The position numbers were made by a program, and so were the translations under genes. Positions 1 through 9,034 of a stretch of DNA of 61,942 nucleotides are shown here, piece after piece (position 1 is the first letter of the stretch; each line of letters opens with the position of its first letter). Under the pieces are notes generated by a model. The model ran no database searches. It was given only the letters and a program-made list of their open reading frames with translations, and was not told where the DNA came from. Source of the DNA: Promethearchaeota archaeon (GTDB lineage Archaea > Asgardarchaeota > Lokiarchaeia > Sigyniarchaeales > SOKP01); NCBI GenBank assembly GCA_008080735.1, contig SHMW01000013.1, forward strand, positions 15,918 through 77,859, in the 5' to 3' direction.

Positions 1-40
1 AAAGTTTCTTTAATTAAAAAGATTTTTAAATATAGAAATT

Positions 41-1759
41 ATGTTCTTTATAATACCTAATTTTCTAAAAATGTCAAAAAATAATTTTAATAATAATATA
101 ATAATTTTTTCTATCCTCTTTTGTATGGTAATTAGTTTGAACATTGGATTCTTTTCTTTCCAGAGTTCTACTGATAATTCTGAATTGAATCACTCTAATG
201 AGTCTATTAGTATCTCCTCAATTGACTTTCTCGAGAAGAATATTAATTCTTCAGTTTCCAATGCATCTTTTATCGGTGAAGAAGCAAATGATAATTCAGG
301 ATACTCTATTTCTGGAGTTGGGGATGTTAATGGGGATGGATATGGCGACTTTATTATCGGAGCTAATGATAATGATGATGGGGGGTCTGACTCGGGAAAA
401 GTCTATCTTTTCTTTGGTCAAGAGTTTGGATTAAGTAATAATATTGCCTGTTCAGATGCGAACGCATCATTTATTGGAGAAAATCCTAGAGATTTATGTG
501 GAAGGTCAGTTGCAGGAGTAGGAGATGTCAATAAGGATGGTTATGCTGACTTTTTAATAGGGGCATCAAATTTTAGTGATGGTTTAGAAGGTAGAGGTAA
601 AAGTTACCTATTTTTCGGAAGAGTTTCTGGTTGGCATAAAAATAGTAAGGTAACCGATGCTGATGCCTCATTTCTTGGAGATGGGTTAGCAGATTATTCT
701 GGTAGAATCGTCTCAGGAGCGGGTGATGTTAATGGTGATGGATATGATGACATTCTAATTGGTGCTTATAACTATGAAATTACTTCAGGAATAGGAATAA
801 CCTATTTAATTCTCGGAAAAGATCGTGGCTGGGAAGCAGACCTTAGTCTATCTAATGCGGATGCATCTTATATAGGGGAAAACGATGATGACGAATCTGG
901 TATAGCTCTTTCAAGAGCGGGGGATGTAAACGGAGACGGATATGATGATTTTCTCATCGGGGCACACCGTAATGATGATGGGGGGTCTAATTCGGGTAAA
1001 TCATATTTAATTTTTGGTAAAAAGTCTGGATGGCACCAATATACAAATCTGAATGGAGCAGGAGCCTCTTTTATTGGAGAGTCTGCTAATGACCGCTTTG
1101 GTTATACTGTTTCAGGAGCGGGTGATATAAACGGAGACGGATATGATGATTTTCTCATCGGAGCATGGCTTAATGATTTCAGTGGTGTGGATGGTGGTAA
1201 AGCTTACCTTTTTTTTGGTAAGGAAACGGGATGGGAAAGAAATCTAAATTCTTCTAAAGCAGCTGCTTCATATTTCGGAGAAGAAGATGGTCAATGGTTT
1301 GGAATATCGGTTTCGGGTGCTGGAGATATAAACGCTGATGGATATAGTGATTTTCTCATCGGAGCAGAGAATAATGATTTTGGTGCTACGGGTGCGGGTA
1401 AAGCTTACCTTTTTTTTGGTAAGGAAATTGGATGGGAAAGAAATCTAAACGCTTCTGGAGCAAATGCATCAATTTTTGGGGAGAGTTTTGGAGACCAATT
1501 AGGACATTCGGTTTCCGAAGCAGGAGATATCAACGGCGATGGTGGGAGTGATTTTCTCATCGGAGCTATTGAAAACGATGATGGAGGAAATAATGCAGGA
1601 AAAACATATCTTTTTTTTGGAGAGGTTAAGAATGATCCTCCTGTTAATGATGATGGAAATAATTATATTAATAATATCCCCGGTTATAATCTGGTAGTGA
1701 TCATTACTATATTTGGAATATCTGTAGTTTTGATAGCAAAATCCAAATTCAGAAAATAA
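41..1759 (+). CDS. FG-GAP (integrin-alpha-like) repeat surface protein
   Basis: The protein (572 aa from 41, 562 from 71) has an N-terminal hydrophobic signal or anchor (about residues 20-45). Seven repeats of about 66 aa follow, each with the core GDxNxDGYxDFLIGA, and the protein ends in a hydrophobic segment followed by a basic tail (KSKFRK). The D-x-N-x-D-G loops are the calcium-binding loops of FG-GAP/integrin-alpha beta-propellers, and seven copies fit one closed seven-bladed propeller. The motif IPGYN directly before the last membrane segment looks like a C-terminal surface-sorting signal; that is inference. An A/T-rich TATA-like stretch at 22-32 lies too close to the ATG at 41, so the ATG at 71 (MSKNN) is the more likely start. 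Role inferred: cell-surface adhesion or ligand binding. No neighbour on the same strand clarifies it. Confidence 0.85.
   Translation: MFFIIPNFLKMSKNNFNNNIIIFSILFCMVISLNIGFFSFQSSTDNSELNHSNESISISSIDFLEKNINSSVSNASFIGEEANDNSGYSISGVGDVNGDGYGDFIIGANDNDDGGSDSGKVYLFFGQEFGLSNNIACSDANASFIGENPRDLCGRSVAGVGDVNKDGYADFLIGASNFSDGLEGRGKSYLFFGRVSGWHKNSKVTDADASFLGDGLADYSGRIVSGAGDVNGDGYDDILIGAYNYEITSGIGITYLILGKDRGWEADLSLSNADASYIGENDDDESGIALSRAGDVNGDGYDDFLIGAHRNDDGGSNSGKSYLIFGKKSGWHQYTNLNGAGASFIGESANDRFGYTVSGAGDINGDGYDDFLIGAWLNDFSGVDGGKAYLFFGKETGWERNLNSSKAAASYFGEEDGQWFGISVSGAGDINADGYSDFLIGAENNDFGATGAGKAYLFFGKEIGWERNLNASGANASIFGESFGDQLGHSVSEAGDINGDGGSDFLIGAIENDDGGNNAGKTYLFFGEVKNDPPVNDDGNNYINNIPGYNLVVIITIFGISVVLIAKSKFRK
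1197..1449 (+). repeat. near-identical DNA repeat inside the FG-GAP gene
   Basis: About 52 bp starting near 1197 (GGTAAAGCTTACC...) recur almost unchanged near 1397, exactly one propeller blade (200 bp) later. The other blades differ more at the DNA level, so blades 5 and 6 probably arose by recent in-frame duplication or have been homogenised. Confidence 0.7.
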
Positions 1760-1910
1760 AATGCTTAATCTTTCTTTTTCTTTTTTTCGAGCGAATCTGA
1801 TTCTCAACTCAATTTTGCATAAATAAATTATCAATTAAGGATGTGGTATTATTTGGCGTATGACTCAATTTCCATTTTAATCCTTGAAAGGAATTTTTCT
1901 GGAATTCTTA

Positions 1911-2822
1911 TCAATATAATTCATGAGTAAGGTATGTATAAAAATGTTTGAAATAGCCTTTAGTGTCTTTCGTTATAAAATCCGAGGAAATAGTACCATT
2001 TGTGATTGCTTCTTTAAAATCATATCCTCCTTTTATCATAAAAAAGTTCATATATTTATTTTTGAGCGCATTTCGGGGGCATGTGTAGACACATCGCATA
2101 CATAGTACGCAATTATCTCCAAATTCTAATCCATCATTTATAAATTGAATATTATTTGTAGGACATTTTTTAACGCATCTCCCACACTTATTGCATGCGT
2201 TTGAAGCGTGCAGAAACTTTCCAAAGTATTTTGCGCCCCAGGATTCTAACCAACCAAAGATCCTTGACATCCCTCTCAGATAACCTGGATTGGGTTGAAG
2301 CTTTTGTTTTCCTTGGAGGATTTCAAGAGTGTAGATATTTATTTTGCGTTTTGCAGTGAGGTAAAGCTGTTTTTTAAGCTGTGGATCATAATCTATGATG
2401 ATATTCGACGGCATCACCAAAAAATCCTCATGAAATACGTGTAAACCTTTCTTTTTCAACTTTTTTCGAATTTCTTGGGTTGGGCCCCCATAAAAGAGGG
2501 GATCTCCCATTGTTTTAAACAAAAACGCATTCATATCTATTGATCTTGGGAGATTTTCGATAAATGAGAATAAGATCGAAGGAGGTCTGAAGGCGTGTAC
2601 GGGATGCCCCAATCCCATAATATCATATTTTCCAAAATCGAAATCTGGGACGTTTCTAATAACATCTTCAATCGGTAAAGTATCTACGATTATATCATAG
2701 TTTTCAAACGCTGCTTCATATAAATCCGCAACGATTTGAGTATTCCCGGTTCCAGAAAAGTAAAATATTATTATTTTTCTGATTTTTCGCGATTTTTCTG
2801 AGCTAGACATCCTGAGTGCCAC
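1911..2822 (-). CDS. EFR1-type flavodoxin/ferredoxin fusion protein
   Basis: The N-terminal half (about residues 15-160) is flavodoxin-like and has the FMN phosphate loop SGTGNT after a hydrophobic strand (IIIFYF). The C-terminal part has two [4Fe-4S] motifs, CNKCGRCVKKCP and CVLCMRCVYTCP. This order is that of the EFR1-family ferrodoxins of anaerobes. The enzyme probably shuttles electrons between a flavin and two iron-sulfur clusters in the cytosol; partners are unknown. Two starts are possible (MALRM or the Met at residue 5). It stands alone between oppositely directed or distant genes. Family assignment is firm; substrate is not known. Confidence 0.82.
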   Translation of the reverse strand: MALRMSSSEKSRKIRKIIIFYFSGTGNTQIVADLYEAAFENYDIIVDTLPIEDVIRNVPDFDFGKYDIMGLGHPVHAFRPPSILFSFIENLPRSIDMNAFLFKTMGDPLFYGGPTQEIRKKLKKKGLHVFHEDFLVMPSNIIIDYDPQLKKQLYLTAKRKINIYTLEILQGKQKLQPNPGYLRGMSRIFGWLESWGAKYFGKFLHASNACNKCGRCVKKCPTNNIQFINDGLEFGDNCVLCMRCVYTCPRNALKNKYMNFFMIKGGYDFKEAITNGTISSDFITKDTKGYFKHFYTYLTHELY

Positions 2823-2992
2823 CCTAAAAACTTACATTGATAATAAAAACGTATTTCTATCTATATCGTGAGAGTATTTATATTTAATATTTTTCAATAC
2901 CAATTCAAAATTCATACTTTATTATTAAATGGAAGAAAAAAAAGATTAAATAAGGGAGAAAAAATTGATTTCTGGTTTGAGTTTGTTATAAA

Positions 2993-3994
2993 TTATAATT
3001 TTTTCACAATAAGATCAACCATACGATTCGAAAAGCCGATTTCGTTGTCATAATATGAGAGTATGAATACCTCGTTTTCGATCACTTTTGTCCAGATACT
3101 ACTAAAAATTGAACTATGAGGATTCCCAATAATATCGCTACTGACGATGGGTTCTTCAGAATATTCCAAAATGCCCCTCAATGAAGATTCAGCTGCTTGC
3201 TTCATTTCCGAATTAATTTCCTCGGAGCTAGTACGCTTTTCTACCACGGCTTTCAGATCGACTAGACTTCCGTCAAGTGTTGGGACTCGAACGGCAATTC
3301 CATCCAATTTACCTTTTAGATCGGGAAAAATCTCACCGATGGCCTTTGCCGCGCCCGTCGATGTAGGAATCATATTCGCTGCACATGCCCTTCCTCTAAT
3401 CATCTTGCTGGCATCTCCGGATCGTACGATATCAACATTTGATTGATCATTGGTATAGGAATGAATTGTTGTCATTAAACCATATTTTATTGTAAAATTT
3501 TCATGAAGCACTTTCACTACTGGCCCGAGACAGTTCGTTGTACATGAGGCGTTTGAAATAATTTTATGTTCTGCTTGAATCTTTTCATCATTACATCCCA
3601 TAACAACGGTAATATCCGGATTTGTCGCAGGAGCACTTATTAACACCCTTTTTGCACCTGCTTCTAAATGTCTCGCGGCGTCATCTCGATTAGTAAAACG
3701 TCCTGTACTTTCTACTACAACATCAATCTGGTTTTCATTGTGAGGCAAGCTCGTGGGATCACGTTCGGCAGTAATAGGAATTTCCTTACCATTAACAATT
3801 AATGCTTTTTCCTTATAACTAATTGTTCCAGGGAATCTACCGAAAACTGTATCAAATTTAAGAGCATATGCTAAGTATTTGGGTTCAAAAAGATCATTTA
3901 TTGATATAATCTCTAAGCCAGAATTTCCCGTTGCTGCCCGCAAAAATAAACGACCAATCCTTCCAAATCCATTAATTGCTACTTTTTTGACCAT
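2993..3994 (-). CDS. gap: type I glyceraldehyde-3-phosphate dehydrogenase, divergent copy
   Basis: 333 aa with the N-terminal Rossmann motif NGFGRIGR, the active-site SCTTNC (Cys151) and the catalytic His in TTIHSYT (His178). This is the bacterial/eukaryotic GapA fold, not the usual archaeal type II enzyme. Asp34 in INDLF favours NAD+. A second gap gene lies 274 bp upstream on the same strand and is more canonical. This copy has drifted at the C-terminus: YYDNEIGFSNR replaces the near-invariant WYDNEWGYSNR, and the cofactor-side region ends FILSYYDN. It may have shifted kinetics or substrate. An AAGGAGA Shine-Dalgarno lies just before the ATG. It is expected to oxidise glyceraldehyde 3-phosphate with phosphate in the cytosol. 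Confidence 0.9.
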   Translation of the reverse strand: MVKKVAINGFGRIGRLFLRAATGNSGLEIISINDLFEPKYLAYALKFDTVFGRFPGTISYKEKALIVNGKEIPITAERDPTSLPHNENQIDVVVESTGRFTNRDDAARHLEAGAKRVLISAPATNPDITVVMGCNDEKIQAEHKIISNASCTTNCLGPVVKVLHENFTIKYGLMTTIHSYTNDQSNVDIVRSGDASKMIRGRACAANMIPTSTGAAKAIGEIFPDLKGKLDGIAVRVPTLDGSLVDLKAVVEKRTSSEEINSEMKQAAESSLRGILEYSEEPIVSSDIIGNPHSSIFSSIWTKVIENEVFILSYYDNEIGFSNRMVDLIVKKL

Positions 3995-4268
3995 ATCGTA
4001 AATCTCCTTTATGTAAATCCTTTTACAAAAAATTATAGATCAAAAAAATATAATCATTTCTTTGTTAATTAAGTTTTAGATTGGTGATGATAGCAATCAC
4101 TAATTAGAGGATGAAATTTAGTATATTAAATTAAGTATATTTAAGTTAGGCTATAGAATCTATAGAGAGATTGAAACTGCAATAAATTTGCAGTCGGAGA
4201 AATATTGAAATTATTATATCTTATGGGATAAACTTGATAAATAAAAAAAAGGTAAAAATTCAAGAGTT

Positions 4269-5270
4269 TTATAATTTTTTGACGATTACATCCACTAATC
4301 TATTGCTGTAGCCCCATTCATTATCATACCAGCTTAATACGCTAGCCAGATTTCCGATGGTATTCGTAAAAATGCCACATACGATAGAACTTGCTGGATT
4401 ACCGACGATATCACTGCTTACGATAGGATCATCGGTATATTCTAAAATACCTTTCAATGGGCCCTCTGCTGCAGCTTTCATGGCAGCGTTTACTTCCTCG
4501 ATCGAAGCCTCTTTTTCTAAATTAAATTTCCCATCGACTACGCTTCCATCAGGTGTGGGAACTCTCATAGCCATTCCGTCTAATTTCCCATTTAATTCTG
4601 GAAATACTAATCCAATCGCTTTCGCAGCTCCTGTAGAAGTCGGTAAGATGTTAGCTGCGCAAGCTCTTCCTCTTGTCATCTTAATCGGAGAAGCTTTTTT
4701 AGCAGTGTCCACAGGTGCTTGGGTGCTCGTATAGGAGTGGATAGTTGTGATTATTCCTTTTTCAATCCCGAAGCTATCATTTAAAACTTTCACAACTGGT
4801 CCCAAACAGTTGGTTGTACAACTCGCATTGGAAATAATCTGATGATCGTCTTTTATTTTTTCATCATTACAACCTAACACCACGGTAATGTCGGGATCCG
4901 TCGCGGGGGCACTAATTAATACCTTTTTGGCGCCCGCTTGTAAATGTTTCGCAGCACCATCTCTGTCAGTGAAAAATCCGGTCGATTCTAAGGCTACTTC
5001 AACACCGTAATCCGTATGTGGTAATTGGGCAGGATCTCGTTCGGCTGTAATAGGAATTTCTTTTCCATCAATGATTAATGCTTTTTCTTTATAGTCTACT
5101 GTGCCTGGGAAGCGTCCGAACACGGTATCATATTTCAACACATATGCTAAATATTTAGGCTCAAACAAATCGTTGATGTATTTTATGTCAATGTCTGGGT
5201 TTCCATACGCGCTTCGGAAGAAATTACGCCCGATTCGGCCGAATCCGTTGATCATTATATCTTTAGCCAT
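4269..5270 (-). CDS. gap: type I glyceraldehyde-3-phosphate dehydrogenase, canonical copy
   Basis: 333 aa, same length as its downstream paralogue. It carries NGFGRIGR, INDLF (NAD-type Asp), SCTTNC, TTIHSYT, PTSTGAAKA and an intact C-terminal WYDNEWGYSNR, so all hallmark residues of phosphorylating GAPDH are present. Type I GAPDH in an archaeon implies acquisition from bacteria at some point (inference from family distribution). The two copies share large blocks (for example the RFPG to ITAERDP region), which indicates an ancestral tandem duplication. Role: glycolysis or gluconeogenesis at the triose-phosphate step. The 274 bp spacer to the downstream copy is AT-rich and long enough for a separate promoter. 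Confidence 0.93.
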   Translation of the reverse strand: MAKDIMINGFGRIGRNFFRSAYGNPDIDIKYINDLFEPKYLAYVLKYDTVFGRFPGTVDYKEKALIIDGKEIPITAERDPAQLPHTDYGVEVALESTGFFTDRDGAAKHLQAGAKKVLISAPATDPDITVVLGCNDEKIKDDHQIISNASCTTNCLGPVVKVLNDSFGIEKGIITTIHSYTSTQAPVDTAKKASPIKMTRGRACAANILPTSTGAAKAIGLVFPELNGKLDGMAMRVPTPDGSVVDGKFNLEKEASIEEVNAAMKAAAEGPLKGILEYTDDPIVSSDIVGNPASSIVCGIFTNTIGNLASVLSWYDNEWGYSNRLVDVIVKKL

Positions 5271-5541
5271 TTTTTCTCAACTCTGTTTAATTTTACTTTG
5301 TTAATTTTGAATTGTCAAATGTAGGTAATACAACAAAATTTTTTAACTTTTTTTAAAGTTTGGAGTAAAAGTTATAGATGCTAAAATACTACCCTCTGGG
5401 AAGTAATCTTAGCTAAGTTAAAAAATTGATTTTGAATTTAATTCTCAAATCTATAATAGAGCTTAAAGCTAAATGTTATTAATCAAAATAATTTTCAATT
5501 AATCAGACCATTTTATTACAATAGGTTATTTGTTGGAGAAA

Positions 5542-6138
5542 ATGAAGGAAAAATCGATTAAAAAGGCGCTTAAGGAGATCCTCGTGGTGGTCTCGGGAAT
5601 CCCGCGCTCCGGAACGTCGCTTATGATGCAGATGCTTCAAGCAGGCGGAGTCAAAATTTTATCAGACCGCAAACGAGTCGCAGATCGGAATAATCCAAAA
5701 GGATACCTCGAATTAGAGGCGGTCAAGAAACTTTCAAAGGATAATAGCTGCTTAAAAGCACAGAAAGGGAAAGCTGTGAAGGTGATTTCTCACTTACTTA
5801 AACATCTGCCTGGAGACCAGCGATATAAAGTCATTTTTATGAACCGCCATATCAATGAAGTCATAAAATCACAGCAAAAGATGCTGGGTAAAATTGAGAA
5901 GAAATATCCGAAAGCCTTGATGAAAGCATTTAATAAAGAGGCGACAAGAGTGAAACAATGGGCTCGCGCACAGTCTAATATTGAGCTGCTTGATATGAAC
6001 TATTCTGATATAATCGAGAATCCTTCTCGAGAGGTAGAAAAAATTATTACCTTTCTCGAGGCTCCCCTCTATAAAGAGAAGATGATTGAGGTTATAGATC
6101 CCTCACTCTATCGCTCTAAAATCGACCAAAACCTATGA
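5542..6138 (+). CDS. sulfotransferase-like P-loop protein
   Basis: About 198 aa. The motif SGIPRSGTSLMMQML near the N-terminus is the 5'-phosphosulfate loop (PSB) of the sulfotransferase superfamily, and FMNRHINEVIKSQ fits the 3'-phosphate-binding strand-helix. It is short for a PAPS sulfotransferase but similar to small bacterial sulfotransferase-family proteins. A TTG at 5530 could extend it by four codons; the ATG at 5542 is preferred. By eye its first part has more G+C than its neighbours, perhaps a sign of transfer. The acceptor is unknown; sulfation of a small molecule, glycan or protein would be typical. Confidence 0.7.
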   Translation: MKEKSIKKALKEILVVVSGIPRSGTSLMMQMLQAGGVKILSDRKRVADRNNPKGYLELEAVKKLSKDNSCLKAQKGKAVKVISHLLKHLPGDQRYKVIFMNRHINEVIKSQQKMLGKIEKKYPKALMKAFNKEATRVKQWARAQSNIELLDMNYSDIIENPSREVEKIITFLEAPLYKEKMIEVIDPSLYRSKIDQNL

Positions 6139-6200
6139 AATAAGGAAATTTTTCATAGATTTCAATTTGATTTAAAATAGGTAAATAAATTAAATTAGAT

Positions 6201-6971
6201 TTATTCTTGTTCTTCTGCGGTCTCCTTGCCTAATAACCTCATCATGGCATCAGCGAGTTTATTTTGTCTCTTACTCGTGATACCTTTGACCTTGCCAACC
6301 TTTCCGAGGACGCGTTGCATTATCGCATTCCACACCGATCCTGGCTCTCCTTTTACATCCATGAAACGATCCCGAAACACTTTTACGCTTATGTTCTTAT
6401 AATTTTCCGCAGCTTTTGAGCATTTAAAGCATAAAATACATTTCTTTCTATCGGCTTTTATTTCTCCATTCTCAACTGAAAGAGCTCCTACGGAACATTC
6501 ATCCGCAAATTGTTCAAGAATCTTTTTATCTTTTTCTTCGGACGATATTTTTATACTTCCATCAACTACTTTCCGAACTTTATTCCCATTCTCTAACTCT
6601 CGCACTTCTTCGTGAAATTCGGGAAGAGATTCGTTTTCGACTAAGGGAAGTCGTTTTTCATCATTGATATATAATTTCAAGGTATATCCTGGGCAGATCC
6701 ATGTGCAACAGCCACACCAGATGCATTTTTCGGTATCAACAACGATCTTTTTATCCGATTCCATTCGCATTTCTTCGGGAGTACCGATTGCTGTTTTTTT
6801 TATGGGTTCGTCATAAATAGAAACGGTGACGGGACATACGCGATGGCAAAAACCGCATTCAACGCATTTAGACTCATCATATTCGAGAATCATTTCATGG
6901 TTAAGCATCTTATAAACGTAATGGGTCACATTTTCGTCCACTTCGATGGTTTTTTTTGCTGGTAATGACAT
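6201..6971 (-). CDS. multi-cluster 4Fe-4S ferredoxin-like protein
   Basis: 256 aa. Cluster motif 1 is CVECGFCHRVCP (Cys36, 39, 42, 46) and motif 2 is CIWCGCCTWICP (from Cys83). A third motif, CILCFKCSKAAEN (Cys178, 181, 184), lacks the fourth Cys-Pro and may hold a 3Fe cluster or be degenerate. The layout recalls polyferredoxins associated with formylmethanofuran dehydrogenase or other oxidoreductases, but no such partner is adjacent. The last 60 residues are basic and helical without cysteines. Role: cytosolic electron carrier, partner unknown. Confidence 0.72.
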   Translation of the reverse strand: MSLPAKKTIEVDENVTHYVYKMLNHEMILEYDESKCVECGFCHRVCPVTVSIYDEPIKKTAIGTPEEMRMESDKKIVVDTEKCIWCGCCTWICPGYTLKLYINDEKRLPLVENESLPEFHEEVRELENGNKVRKVVDGSIKISSEEKDKKILEQFADECSVGALSVENGEIKADRKKCILCFKCSKAAENYKNISVKVFRDRFMDVKGEPGSVWNAIMQRVLGKVGKVKGITSKRQNKLADAMMRLLGKETAEEQE

Positions 6972-7348
6972 TTAAATTCACCAATTATTCTTAGTTCACA
7001 AATTGTAATAATAATATGTTTAATTAATAATTAATTGTAAATTAATGACAAATGCGCTAATTTTTTGTTAACCCCCTAATTGATACTTAGCTCCGATAAC
7101 GCTTCAGATTTAATTATAATCATTAACTTTTTGCTTATAATATCTTTGATATTTGTAGATAAAAAAATAAAATCACTATATCTTTTTAAATCCAAAAATA
7201 TTTTAGTTAGGAACTGCTAAAAGCATTATTATAATTTTACTTTTATTGTAATTTCTTTTGTTTTAGTTAGGCGAAAGCAAAAATTATTAGAATATTATAA
7301 AAATTCTACAAATTGAATTCAGAAGTTTAGTTAATAAGGTAGATTTAA
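6972..7348. promoter_or_regulatory. intergenic region between divergent genes with repeated TTTTAGTTAGG
   Basis: 377 bp without a gene. The 11-mer TTTTAGTTAGG occurs at 7201 and again at 7261, exactly 60 bp apart, and a related TTTAGTTAA lies at 7326. They sit 90-150 bp upstream of the radical SAM gene and could be an operator for it. Function is inference. Confidence 0.3.
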
Positions 7349-8911
7349 ATGAAAATATTGTATATAAATCCTTTGCGAATAAATGCTGGTCTTGATTTTG
7401 TTATTAAGGGACAACCATTAAACTTAATGACCTTAGCGGCGATGGTTCCTGATCATGAATCGAAGCTAATTGATTATAAAATTCAAGAATTTAATAAAGA
7501 GAACTTAAAAAGTGAATTGAATCGTCATGATGCAGTTGCAATAACAAGCATGACGCCACAAATCTATAGTGCGTTTGAAATCGCAGACATTGCCAAAACA
7601 ACGGATTGTCCAACCATTCTGGGAGGATATCATCCCACTTTAGCTCAAGATTATGTAATTAAACATCCTTCTGTCGATTATATCGTAAGAGGAGAAGGAG
7701 AACATACATTTAAAGAATTAATTGATTTCCTCAATGGAAACAAAAATAATTCTGCATTAAAAGATATCGATGGTCTCTCATTTAAAAATAAAAATGGAAA
7801 AGTAATTCATAATAGAGATCGAGCATTAGAAAAGAATTTAGATAATTTTCCTTTACCACGACGTGATTTAATCGATGATTCAAAATATTTATATCTAGGA
7901 GTCAGAGTTGCATCGCTCGAAAGCTCCCGAGGTTGCCCTCATTCATGTAAATTCTGTTGCATTCAAAAAATGTGGAGAGATCCTTACTCACATTTAGGAT
8001 ATAGATCAAAAAGTGTAAAACGCATAATGCAAGAGATCTATGATGTCGATTGGAAAAAAAACGATTTCATCTTTTTTTGTGAGGATAATTTCACCATCAA
8101 TATCCACCGCACCAGAAAGATACTTGAAAGCATTATAAAGTCTCGGGTTAATAATAAGATGTATTTCAGCTGTCAATCGAGAGTTGACACATTATATAGG
8201 AATCCTTGGTTAGTCCAATTAATGCACAAAGCGGGAATGAGACAAGTTTTTTTGGGTATCGAGTCGGTACATCAACAGAGTCTAAACGCAATGAACAAAA
8301 AGGGGACTACCCCCTCGATGACAAGAAACGTAGTCGAAATGCTTCAAGATTATGGTATATCGATTTTTGGAGGAGTAATTATTGGATTTCCTGGAGAAAC
8401 TAAACGAATGGTAAGACAAACCATACAATTCACAAAATCGTTGAATTTAACTTGTGTTCAATTTACACCAATAACTGCTTTTCCAGGCACAGAATTTTAT
8501 GATGAGGTAAAAGCCCAAAATAATGTAACTAGTAAAAATTATCGCCATTACAATTTATTCTATTCAATGATGAGAACAGACGAATTAACAAGTAAGGAGT
8601 TATATGAATTAGTTGTTGAGGCGTATTCTTCTTATTATTTCGGAAAGGAATGGCTCTTAGCATTAGGGAGAAGATATAGTAATCCAGTCGGAAAATTTAA
8701 TTGGATGTTTAAAAATATTCCTAAATTTGCAAGATCTGTTATAAAAAGTGGATGGGAAATGTTTCGAAGCCAAGGTATATCGAGATCGACAATATCTGAT
8801 GAGCTAAAAGAAATTGGTCGGAAAGAGAATAAATTAAAAACAAATCAAAATTATCAAATAGAAACAAAATTAAACTTAACCGCTACTGCTAAAGAAGAGT
8901 CTTCTACTTAG
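7349..8911 (+). CDS. B12-binding radical SAM protein
   Basis: 520 aa. Residues about 1-140 form a cobalamin-binding-like Rossmann domain (ILGGYHPTLAQD, then VRGEGEHTF). The radical SAM core follows with the cluster motif CPHSCKFC (CxxxCxxC) near residue 195 and the usual IGFPGET and FTPITAFPGT strands. The order is that of class B radical SAM enzymes such as the BchE/HpnP families, which do methylations or ring rearrangements on lipids, porphyrins or hopanoids. The substrate cannot be read from sequence. The C-terminal 80 residues are basic and low-complexity. A run of 11 T follows the stop codon. Confidence 0.83.
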   Translation: MKILYINPLRINAGLDFVIKGQPLNLMTLAAMVPDHESKLIDYKIQEFNKENLKSELNRHDAVAITSMTPQIYSAFEIADIAKTTDCPTILGGYHPTLAQDYVIKHPSVDYIVRGEGEHTFKELIDFLNGNKNNSALKDIDGLSFKNKNGKVIHNRDRALEKNLDNFPLPRRDLIDDSKYLYLGVRVASLESSRGCPHSCKFCCIQKMWRDPYSHLGYRSKSVKRIMQEIYDVDWKKNDFIFFCEDNFTINIHRTRKILESIIKSRVNNKMYFSCQSRVDTLYRNPWLVQLMHKAGMRQVFLGIESVHQQSLNAMNKKGTTPSMTRNVVEMLQDYGISIFGGVIIGFPGETKRMVRQTIQFTKSLNLTCVQFTPITAFPGTEFYDEVKAQNNVTSKNYRHYNLFYSMMRTDELTSKELYELVVEAYSSYYFGKEWLLALGRRYSNPVGKFNWMFKNIPKFARSVIKSGWEMFRSQGISRSTISDELKEIGRKENKLKTNQNYQIETKLNLTATAKEESST

Positions 8912-8919
8912 AGAGAGAA

Positions 8920-8992
8920 TTTTTTTTTTTATCCTATTCAAAAAGTTGACAAAGAACATTTAAAAAGGGAATCTTAAGATCCTTGAGGATCT
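8920..8992. terminator. T-run and small hairpin between convergent genes
   Basis: Eleven T residues at 8920-8930 follow the radical SAM stop. A perfect 6-bp hairpin AGATCC-TTGA-GGATCT lies at 8977-8992 before the end of the opposing gene. T-runs are typical archaeal terminators; the hairpin could serve either strand. Confidence 0.5.
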
Positions 8993-9034
8993 CACACTAT
9001 AATATTCTCTTACATAAATACAATATAATGCATT

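Noticed and set aside
1499..1834. 111-codon minus-strand frame opposite the FG-GAP gene
   Set aside because: It is an antisense shadow of the FG-GAP repeats with no motif.
2868..3053. 61-codon plus-strand frame at the GAPDH 3' end
   Set aside because: It partly overlaps the GAPDH gene and is rich in Phe, Ile and Lys as expected from AT-rich non-coding DNA.
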